Translations under genes and position numbers: made by a program
Shown here: one piece after another, positions 17,474 through 24,797 of the stretch
Numbering within the stretch: position 1 is the first letter of the stretch
Layout: each line of letters starts with the position of its first letter
The notes under the pieces: model-generated
What the model saw: the letters and a program-made list of their open reading frames with translations, nothing else
Database searches by the model: none
What the model was told of the DNA's origin: nothing
Assembly (NCBI GenBank): GCA_037045685.1
Contig: JBAOII010000038.1
Location: 60,092-124,091 of the forward strand
Length of the DNA: 64,000 nucleotides
Origin: Competibacter_A sp037045685
GTDB taxonomy: Bacteria > Pseudomonadota > Gammaproteobacteria > Competibacterales > Competibacteraceae
Direction: 5' to 3'

Positions 17474-19328
17474 ATGCCCAAGATGCGCACCAGCTTTCAA
17501 GGTCTGGTCCGACTGCTGGCCAAGAGTTTGTACCCGGAACCGGACGTGTTCGTGCGCGAACTGTTGCAAAACGCCCACGACAGCATCCAGTTGCGCCGGG
17601 TCCACGCACCGGAACCGGCCGGCGAGATCCGCATCGACGCGGACGAATCCGGCCGCACGCTGAGTTTCAGCGACAACGGCACCGGCATGGACCGGCGCGA
17701 CATCGAGGAATTTCTGAGCGTGATCGGCAGCACCGGCACCGGCAGCCGCGCCCGCGAACTGGCCGCCCGCGACGTGGCGGTCGCCACCATCGGCCAATTC
17801 GGCATCGGCCTGTTGTCGGCGTTCGTGGTCGCGGAACGGATCGAGGTCCACACCCGCAAACCGATGGCGCCGCACGCTTGGCGCTGGGTCAATCGCGGCG
17901 GCGAGGAGTACGAGCTGGACACCTTGCCGGCGAGCGCGCAATCGCCCGGCACGCGAGTGATCGTCACCCTGGCGGCGGACCGGACCGCCTTTCTCGACGG
18001 TCGCCTGATCCGGCAAACCGTGCGCCGCTACGCCGATTTCCTGCCGTTCCCGATCCTGCTCAACGGCTTCGGTCCGATCAACGCCGTCAACGCGCCCTGG
18101 CACGAGCCGGGTTGGCGTGATCCCATCGAGCGAGAGCGGTCGTTGAGCGCCTTCCTGAGCCAGCGTTACGCCGATCCGCCTCTGATGGTCATCCCGGTTG
18201 ACTTTCCGAGCCCACGAGCATCGGGAGGGCTGTTCATCCCCGCCCGCTACACGCCCGGCGGTCAAACCGGCGGCACGGTAGATGTGTTTCAGGCGCGGAT
18301 GTGCATCCGCCCGAACGATAGCGAACTACTGCCGGAATGGGCGCGCTTCGTGCGCGGGGTGGTGGATTGCCCTGAATTGCACCCGACCGCCGCCCGCGAC
18401 AACGTGTTGCGGGACGAGGTGTATCACGCCTTGCGGGAAGCCTTGGGCGGGTTGATCGTCACCGCCCTGTTCGACCTCGCCGCCCGCGACCGTCCGCGTT
18501 TCCTGCAACTCTGCGACTGGCATCACGACGCCATCAAGGGCATGGCCGCGCGGCATCCCGAATTCGGCGCGGCGGTGCTGGACCATCTACCGTTCGAAAC
18601 CAACCAGGGACAATTGACTTTACCGGATTATCTCGACCGCCAAGCGACCGACCGACGGCAAGCGGCCGCTCTATTTCTTTACCCACGAAGCCGACGCCAA
18701 CCAGTTCTACGCGCTTTGTCGGGCGCGCGGTCTGCTGTCGATCAACGCCGGGCGGCCCTTCGACGAAACCCTGTTGCGCCGCTACGCCGGCCAGCATTCG
18801 GAGACGGTGGCGCTCAAACCGCTGGATCGGCTGGACGATCCGAGCTTGTACGAGCGGCTGGACGCGGCGGAACAGGCCGAATACGCCCGCCTGGAACGAG
18901 CGATGGACCGGGTGTTGGCGGAACGGGAGGTACAGGTAAAAACCCAGGTGCGCCGCTTTCAGCCGGCCAATCTGAGCGCGATAGTGCTGGCCGGCCGGCG
19001 CGTCTCCGCTTTCGATCAAATGGGAAAGGCGCTGGAAAAACCGTTTCTGTTGGAAGGGTTGGCCGAATTGGCCGGCGACGTGCGCGACCGGCTGCGCCAG
19101 CAGCCGTTGGATTTTTTTCTCAACGCCGAACATCCGCTGGTCCGACGCTTGCGCGATCTGGCCGAACCCGACGATCCCCGCTATCGCCCGCTCCTGGCCG
19201 GCCTCTACCACGGCGCGCTGCTCAACGCCCAGCACCGGCTGACCCCCGCCGCCGCCCGCCGCTTCCACGCCGATTTGCAGGCATTGCTGGGCGACTATCT
19301 GGAATTGCGGCTTCGGCGAGAACCCTGA
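17474..19328 (+). pseudogene. second, divergent Hsp90-family protein, frameshifted at about 18652
   Basis: GHKL ATPase related to HtpG but clearly different from the canonical htpG near 62 kb. The N-terminal ATPase domain shows RELLQNAHDSIQLRR (catalytic Glu and Asn), FSDNGTGMDRRDIEEFLSVI and the GQFGIGLLSAFVVAE lid region, followed by an Hsp90 middle domain (RGVVDCPELHPTAARDN). At 18647-18656 the run ACCGACCGAC has one base too many; without it the frame continues as TDDGKRPLYFFTHEADANQF and runs to the stop at 19328. The repaired protein is about 617 residues, the usual Hsp90 length. It may be a true pseudogene or a base-calling error. The substrate is unknown. Confidence 0.8.
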
Positions 19329-19426
19329 TGCGCCCACCGACCGCGCGCCCTCGCGTTCGCCGATAGGGCGTTCTTTTTTCTTGAATCCCAACCCCAAATT
19401 GGTTAGATTTATCGGTCTGAATTTTC

Positions 19427-19502
19427 GCCGGAATAGCTCAGTCGGTAGAGCAACTGATTCGTAATTAGTAGGTCGGAGGTTCGATTCCTCTTTCCGGCAC
19501 CA
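19427..19502 (+). tRNA. tRNA-Thr (anticodon CGT)
   Basis: A complete 76-nt cloverleaf including an encoded CCA. The acceptor stem GCCGGAA pairs with TTCCGGC, the D arm has AGCTCAGTCGGTAGAGC, the anticodon stem ACTGA/TTAGT encloses loop TTCGTAA with anticodon CGT, and the T arm is GGAGGTTCGATTCCTC. It closely resembles E. coli thrW. No integrase gene or repeated tRNA end was noticed nearby. Confidence 0.96.
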
Positions 19503-19616
19503 AAAATCCAAGGGCTCGTCGGATCGCCTTCCATGAGCCCTTATTTATTTGTTTTTCATCCAAAATTAGCCGGACCCACATCCGTCCGTGGGCGATTCAA
19601 ACGGTCTCCGCAGCTT

Positions 19617-20744
19617 TTACACCAACACCAGATTATCGCGATGGATCAATTCGGGATCGTCCACATGCCCCAGCAGCGCTTCGATCCGGCGGGTGGTTTT
19701 ACCCATCAGCCTTAAAGCTTGTTCGGTATCGTAATTCACCAAGCCGCGCGCCACCTCGTCTCCGGTCGGGTTCAGGCACGCCACCAAGTCGCCGCGATCA
19801 AACCGGCCTTCCACCGCCGTCACTCCGACCGGCAGCAGGCTCTTGCCATCGGCGCGCAACGCCCGCACCGCTCCCGCGTCCAGGTGCAACCGGCCCTTGA
19901 CCTGCAACTGCACCGCCAGCCATTGCTTGCGCGCCGCCAGCGGACTCTGGCTGGGTCGCAGCAAAGTCCCGAAGTTTTCGCCGGCCGAGACCCGCCGCAA
20001 CACGTCCGGCTCGCGGCCCCAGGCCAGCAAGGTAAAAGCGCCCGAGCGCGCCGCTTTGGTCGCGGCGTGCAGTTTGGTCAGCATCCCGCCGCTGCCCAAG
20101 CTGCCGGCACCGCTCGCCATCGCTTCCAGCGTCGCATCGCCCGCCCTTCCTTCGCGGATCATGCGCGCGTCCGGAAACTGGCGCGGATTTTTGTCGTACA
20201 AGCCCTGCTGGTCGGTGAGGATAATGTACAGCTCCGCCTCGACCAGATTCGCCACCAAGGCGCCCAGCGTGTCGTTGTCGCCAAAGCGGATTTCCTCGAA
20301 GGCGACCGTGTCGTTTTCGTTGATGACCGGCACCACTCGCAGCCGGAGCAGGGTGCGCAAGGTGTTGCGGATGTTGAGGTAACGCTGGCGGTCGGCGGCA
20401 TCTTCGTGAGTCAGCAGAATCTGCGCGGTCTGGATGCCGTGGTGTCCGAACGCCGACTCCCAGGCTTGCACCAGTCCCATCTGCCCCACCGCCGCCGCCG
20501 CTTGCAGATCGGCGAGCGCGGTCGGCCGCTGGGACCAGTTCAACCGCCGCATTCCTTCCGCCACCGCCCCGGAGGTCACCAACAGCAACTCGCGCCCGGC
20601 GCGATGCAGTTCCGCCATCTGCGCCACCCAGGCGTCGATGGAAAAACTGTCGAGCCCCTGCCCGTCGTTGGTGATCATCGCGCTGCCGATCTTGACCACC
20701 CAGCGCTGGGCCGCGCCCAACTGTTCACGCGTCTTGTTGAACAT
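19617..20744 (-). CDS. proB: glutamate 5-kinase
   Basis: Phosphorylates glutamate in the first step of proline synthesis. The amino-acid kinase domain (about 1-255) has WVVKIGSAMIT, LLVTSGAVAEGMRRLNW, VPVINENDTVAFEEIRFGDN and GSGGMLTKLHAA. A C-terminal PUA domain (about 275-370) makes it the long bacterial form. ATG 20744 is preferred because GAGG lies 6 nt upstream; ATG 20756 would add four residues. It overlaps the end of obgE by 20 bp, a common arrangement, so translation is probably coupled. Confidence 0.94.
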   Translation of the reverse strand: MFNKTREQLGAAQRWVVKIGSAMITNDGQGLDSFSIDAWVAQMAELHRAGRELLLVTSGAVAEGMRRLNWSQRPTALADLQAAAAVGQMGLVQAWESAFGHHGIQTAQILLTHEDAADRQRYLNIRNTLRTLLRLRVVPVINENDTVAFEEIRFGDNDTLGALVANLVEAELYIILTDQQGLYDKNPRQFPDARMIREGRAGDATLEAMASGAGSLGSGGMLTKLHAATKAARSGAFTLLAWGREPDVLRRVSAGENFGTLLRPSQSPLAARKQWLAVQLQVKGRLHLDAGAVRALRADGKSLLPVGVTAVEGRFDRGDLVACLNPTGDEVARGLVNYDTEQALRLMGKTTRRIEALLGHVDDPELIHRDNLVLV

Positions 20745-21819
20745 CGCCCGCCTCATCTTCCATGGCCGCCGCCGGCGCCTCCCGCTCCGCCGCGACCGCC
20801 TTCGCCCGCTGCAATTCCTCCAGCCGTTCCATCACCGCCCGCGTCAATGCATCCGCACCCTCGCCCGACAGCGCGGAAATGGCGAACCAGGGACCGCGCC
20901 AGCGCAAGGAGCGGCGGATTTTGGAAACCAGCGCCTTGCGTTCGTCTTCCGGCACCAGGTCCAGCTTGTTCAACACCAGCCAGCGCTCCCTGGCGGCCAG
21001 TTCCGGGCTGTAGCGCTTCAATTCCTTGAGGATGACCCGCGCGTCCCGCACCGGATCGCCGCTGTCGCTGTAGGGCGAGACATCCACCAGATGCAGCAAC
21101 AGCCGGGTGCGGGAGAGATGGCGCAAAAACTGGATGCCCAGTCCCGCGCCTTCCGCCGCGCCTTCGATCAAGCCGGGAATATCGGCCATCACGAAACTTT
21201 TCAGCGGCCCGACCCGCACCACGCCGAGGTTGGGATGGAGGGTGGTGAAGGGATAGTCGGCCACCTTGGGCCGGGCGGCGGACACGGCGCGAATCAGGGT
21301 GGATTTGCCGGCGTTCGGCATCCCCAGCAAACCGACGTCGGCGATGACCTTCAACTCCAGCCGCAGGTCGCGGACCTCGCCCGGCGTGCCCGGTTTGGAC
21401 TGGCGGGGGGCGCGGTTGATGCTGCTCTTGTAGCGGGTGTTGCCGAGACCGTGGAAGCCGCCGCGCGCCACCGGCAACCGCTGGCCCGGCTCGACCAGAT
21501 CCCCGATCAACTCGCCGGTGGCGGCGTCGTGGGCCACGGTGCCCACCGGCACGATCACGGTCAAATCGGCGCCGCCGCGTCCGGTGCAATTGGCGCCCAT
21601 CCCCTTCTGGCCGTGCTCGGCGCGGAACAGCCGGGTATAGCGGTAATCGGCCAGGGTGTTCAGCTCGGCGTCGGCTTGCAGGTAGATGCTGCCGCCATCG
21701 CCGCCATCGCCGCCGTCGGGGCCGCCGAGCGGGACGTATTTCTCCCGCCGGAAGCTGACGCAGCCGTCGCCGCCGTCGCCGGCCTCGACCCGGATGATGA
21801 CTTCATCGACGAATTTCAT
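20725..21819 (-). CDS. obgE: GTPase ObgE/CgtA
   Basis: Essential ribosome-associated GTPase acting in 50S assembly and the stringent response (364 residues). The glycine-rich Obg fold (about 1-158, DGGDGCVSFRREKYVPLGGP) precedes the G domain: G1 LGMPNAGKSTLIRA, G2 region YPFTTLHPNLG, G3 DIPGLIEGAAEG and G4 LNKLDLV. The acidic tail EDEAGDVQQDA is typical of proteobacterial ObgE. It follows rplU-rpmA across a terminator-like hairpin and overlaps proB. Confidence 0.96.
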   Translation of the reverse strand: MKFVDEVIIRVEAGDGGDGCVSFRREKYVPLGGPDGGDGGDGGSIYLQADAELNTLADYRYTRLFRAEHGQKGMGANCTGRGGADLTVIVPVGTVAHDAATGELIGDLVEPGQRLPVARGGFHGLGNTRYKSSINRAPRQSKPGTPGEVRDLRLELKVIADVGLLGMPNAGKSTLIRAVSAARPKVADYPFTTLHPNLGVVRVGPLKSFVMADIPGLIEGAAEGAGLGIQFLRHLSRTRLLLHLVDVSPYSDSGDPVRDARVILKELKRYSPELAARERWLVLNKLDLVPEDERKALVSKIRRSLRWRGPWFAISALSGEGADALTRAVMERLEELQRAKAVAAEREAPAAAMEDEAGDVQQDA

Positions 21820-21837
21820 GGCGCCCTCCCGGAACCG

Positions 21838-21867
21838 GAGACAAAAGAAAAGCCCCGAACGGGGCTT
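21838..21867 (-). terminator. Rho-independent terminator after rpmA
   Basis: On the minus strand, AAGCCCC-GTTC-GGGGCTT forms a 7-bp stem with a tetraloop, followed by TTCTTTT. It lies about 25 bp beyond the rpmA stop and about 20 bp before the obgE start, so it would separate the ribosomal-protein transcript from obgE-proB, or let through only part of it. Confidence 0.75.
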
Positions 21868-21892
21868 TCGCTGCGCCCGGCTTCCCGGCGGC

Positions 21893-22153
21893 TCATTGCG
21901 CCGGGTAGACGCTCACGTATTTGCGGTTGAACGGCCCCTTGACCTCGAAGGTCACATGGCCCTCGGCTTTGGCGAACAAAGTGTAGTCCTTGCCGCAACC
22001 CACGTTCGTGCCCGGATGGAATTTGGTGCCGCGCTGCCGGACGATGATGTTGCCGGGCAGCGCCAATTGGCCGCCGAACAGTTTGACGCCCAAGCGTTGG
22101 GCCTGAGAGTCGCGGCCGTTGCGGCTGCTGCCGCCCGCTTTTTTGTGTGCCAT
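21893..22153 (-). CDS. rpmA: 50S ribosomal protein L27
   Basis: Component of the large subunit near the peptidyl-transferase centre. The 86-residue sequence begins MAHKKAGGSSRNGRDSQAQR with no N-terminal extension, and carries the conserved GNIIVRQRGTKFHPGTNVG block. It starts 3 bp after rplU, the universal rplU-rpmA pair. Confidence 0.97.
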   Translation of the reverse strand: MAHKKAGGSSRNGRDSQAQRLGVKLFGGQLALPGNIIVRQRGTKFHPGTNVGCGKDYTLFAKAEGHVTFEVKGPFNRKYVSVYPAQ

Positions 22154-22156
22154 GTG

Positions 22157-22522
22157 TCAGCCCTCTTGAACCGGCGCGGCTTCCGCTTTCTGTAGCGTCG
22201 GCGCCACGGAAAGTCCGCTGATGCCGCTGATCCGCAACTCGGTATAGCTCTGCCGGTGACCCTGGGTCTTGCGGTAGTGCTTGCGGCGCCGGAACTTGAC
22301 GATGCGGATCTTCGGTCCGCGACCCTGGGATTGGACGGTCGCGCTCACCCGCGCCCCTTCGACGTAGGGCGCGCCGATCTTGACTTGGTCGCCGTCGGCG
22401 ATCATCAGCACCGCGTCGAACTCCACGGAGGCGCCTTCCTCGACTTCGAGCTTTTCGACCTTGAGGGTCTGGCCCTCGGCCACCCGGTATTGCTTGCCCC
22501 CGGTTTTGATGACAGCGTACAT
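22157..22522 (-). CDS. rplU: 50S ribosomal protein L21
   Basis: Large-subunit protein that begins MYAVIKTGGKQYRVAEGQ and has the RRRKHYRKTQGHRQ signature near residue 80. At 121 residues it is somewhat longer than E. coli L21 (103) because of an Ala/Pro-rich C-terminal tail (LQKAEAAPVQEG). It is the first gene of rplU-rpmA, divergent from ispB across 174 bp, which is the standard gammaproteobacterial arrangement. Confidence 0.96.
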   Translation of the reverse strand: MYAVIKTGGKQYRVAEGQTLKVEKLEVEEGASVEFDAVLMIADGDQVKIGAPYVEGARVSATVQSQGRGPKIRIVKFRRRKHYRKTQGHRQSYTELRISGISGLSVAPTLQKAEAAPVQEG

Positions 22523-22696
22523 TTATCGATTCTCCAAAGCGACTCGACCGTCCCGACTAAAGGGATGCGATTCTAGCCGCGCGGCGGGCTGAGGTCAAAC
22601 AAATTCCAGCCAATAACGGCGGTTAGGCGCTTGCCTTGACCCTGCCGCAACCAATCCGTAGCATGGCGGGCGTCTTCTTCCAAGCCACCGTTTCCC

Positions 22697-23665
22697 ATGA
22701 ACATCGAACAGATCCGCGATCCCATCGCGGACGACCTGCAAGCGGTCAACGCCCTGATCCGTCGCCAACTGCAATCGGATGTGGCGCTGATCAACCAATT
22801 GGCCGGCTATATCATCGACGGCGGCGGCAAGCGGCTGCGACCCGTTACCGTGCTGCTGGCGGCGCAGGCTTGCGGCTACACCGGCGTCCGACACATCGAC
22901 GCCGCCGCCATCATCGAGTTCATCCACACCGCCACCCTGCTGCACGACGATGTGGTGGACGAATCCGACCTGCGGCGCGGCCGGGAAACCGCCAACGCCA
23001 TCTGGGGCAATCAAGCCAGCGTGCTGGTGGGCGATTTTCTCTACTCCCGCTCGTTTCAGATGATGGTCGGCATCGGCAGCATGCGGGTCATGGAAATCAT
23101 GGCCGACACCACCAACACCATCGCCGAGGGCGAGGTGATGCAGTTGCTCAACTGCAACGACCCCGACACGACCGAAGAGCGCTACATGGCGGTGATTTAT
23201 CGCAAAACCGCCAAGCTGTTCGAGGCGGCGGCGCAACTGGGCGCGGTGTTGGCCGGCCGGCCGCGCGAAGAGGAGCTGGCGCTGGCCCGCTACGGGCTGC
23301 ACTTGGGCACCGCGTTTCAGCTGATCGACGACGTGTTGGATTACAGCGCCTCCAGCGCGGAGCTGGGCAAGAACATCGGCGACGATCTGGCCGAGGGCAA
23401 GCCCACCCTGCCGCTGATCCACGCCATGCGCCGGGGCACGGCCGAGGAAGCGCGGATCATCCGCACGGCCATCGAGCAGGGCGGATTGGAGCACATCGAC
23501 ATCGTCACCCGGACTATTGAGTCGACCGGAGCGCTGGACTATACTGCCCGTCTTGCCGCAGAACAGTCCGAGCGGGCCATCGCCAGCTTGCCGATGCTTT
23601 CGGAATCGCCCTCCAAGGACGCGCTCCTCGGTTTGGCCCGGTTCGCGGTGAATCGCCGCTATTGA
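22697..23665 (+). CDS. ispB: octaprenyl (polyprenyl) diphosphate synthase
   Basis: Long-chain trans-prenyltransferase (322 residues) that makes the ubiquinone side chain. It has the first aspartate-rich motif LLHDDVVDESDLRRG, the second motif LIDDVLDYS, GGGKRLRPVTVLLAA near the N-terminus and GKPTLPLIHAM. Unlike the ispA product, it lacks the insertion in the first motif, which marks the long-chain class. Divergent from rplU and followed 13 bp later by tRNA-Pro. Confidence 0.94.
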   Translation: MNIEQIRDPIADDLQAVNALIRRQLQSDVALINQLAGYIIDGGGKRLRPVTVLLAAQACGYTGVRHIDAAAIIEFIHTATLLHDDVVDESDLRRGRETANAIWGNQASVLVGDFLYSRSFQMMVGIGSMRVMEIMADTTNTIAEGEVMQLLNCNDPDTTEERYMAVIYRKTAKLFEAAAQLGAVLAGRPREEELALARYGLHLGTAFQLIDDVLDYSASSAELGKNIGDDLAEGKPTLPLIHAMRRGTAEEARIIRTAIEQGGLEHIDIVTRTIESTGALDYTARLAAEQSERAIASLPMLSESPSKDALLGLARFAVNRRY

Positions 23666-23678
23666 TTCCTTCCCCTGT

Positions 23679-23755
<77 letters not shown>

Positions 23756-23878
23756 AATTTCCCCTCTGTCGAGCTTTTCAATGCCGCGTGGCGAGCGTGT
23801 CCGTTCGGCGCTTCGACCGTTTTGGTGGCGGAAGCCGCTTGAGATCGCCGGAGTTCTGAACTTGCGCCAGCGCGGCGC

Positions 23879-24166
23879 TCAAGCCATCGCGTCGAGCAGG
23901 CTGCCCAGCGCTTTGTCGCTGGTCTGAACGATCTTGGCTCCGGCTTGGACCTGGTACAAGGCCTGACGCTGCTCGATCAAGGCGCGAGTCACGTCGCCGG
24001 TCGCGGAAATCAGCGAAGACCCCTCCGGCGGCTGTCCGCCGCTCGCCCGATCACCCGAATCGGACGAGGCGACCGTTTGGCGGGCGATGGTTTGCGCGCT
24101 GCTATCCATCAGCTTCATGCCCGACTGAATGCTCGCGAAACCAGAATTTATCGCGCTACCGATCAT
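23879..24166 (-). CDS. small hypothetical protein resembling a flagellar rod/hook C-terminus (95 aa)
   Basis: Unassigned protein. It begins MIGSAINSGFASIQSGMKLM and ends in ALYQVQAGAKIVQTSDKALG plus a short LLDAMA tail, which resembles the C-terminal helix of flagellar rod and hook proteins (the pattern Y-Q-A-x-A-K-x-I-Q-T-x-D-x-x-L). No other flagellar gene is in the window, and there is no N-terminal rod domain or signal peptide. It may be a stand-alone member of that fold with another role. A low-GC, probably promoter-bearing stretch lies upstream (24167-24298). Confidence 0.6.
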   Translation of the reverse strand: MIGSAINSGFASIQSGMKLMDSSAQTIARQTVASSDSGDRASGGQPPEGSSLISATGDVTRALIEQRQALYQVQAGAKIVQTSDKALGSLLDAMA

Positions 24167-24298
24167 CTTGCGCCCTCCGTAAATCGAGCGAAATCAGCCG
24201 ACTTTAAAACGCCAACACAACTTGGAACCAAGAGATACACATTCATTATATTATAACCGATGAAATGTATCAATAAATGACTGTCGTAATTTAATAGT

Positions 24299-24754
24299 TC
24301 AGATCGTTTCTGGCTCGCCCGCTTGGATTTCCTGGAGCAATCGCTCGATCAACTCGATCATCTTTTCGATGGCGCTGGCGGGAGATTCGATCTCGACATC
24401 GGCAACCTCCCAATACCGGACGAGCGGCCGGTGAGCCGGAAAGAACGATTCCACCATGGGCTCATGCTCGCGTCGGCTCAGGGCGATGGCTCGATCCGCC
24501 CGAGCGAAATCCGAGGAACGCGCCGCCAGCGGATAGCGAGAACGGTCGCCGAGATCGACCCCCAGTTCTCGAAGCGCCTCCAGCGTTTTCGGCGATAGGG
24601 GTCCGGGATTGCGGAAAACGGTCACGTCGGGCGCCAGTCCCCGCGAATCTGCACGCCAAGATAGACCGCGACACTTCGCTCCATGGTTGAAATATTCCTC
24701 GCAAAACCGGCTCCGGTAGTAGTTGCCGGTACACAAAAAGAGAATTCGTTTCAT
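24299..24754 (-). CDS. low-molecular-weight protein tyrosine phosphatase-like protein
   Basis: Protein of 151 residues with the N-terminal P-loop LFLCTGNYYRSR (CX5R, Cys near residue 8), which is the catalytic signature of low-molecular-weight tyrosine phosphatases and arsenate reductases. The ARSSDFARADRAIALSRREH region is where LMW-PTPases have their second conserved block, and RYWEVADVEIESPAS takes the place of the usual WD-P-DP general-acid loop, with an Asp still present. It begins 44 bp after the NTPase/TPR gene on the same strand and is probably the third gene of that operon. ATG 24754 is preferred; TTG 24775 is possible. Confidence 0.72.
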   Translation of the reverse strand: MKRILFLCTGNYYRSRFCEEYFNHGAKCRGLSWRADSRGLAPDVTVFRNPGPLSPKTLEALRELGVDLGDRSRYPLAARSSDFARADRAIALSRREHEPMVESFFPAHRPLVRYWEVADVEIESPASAIEKMIELIERLLQEIQAGEPETI

Positions 24755-24797
24755 CGGCTTGTCTCGCGTGGGCAAGGGTTATCTCGTTGCGGCTCCG

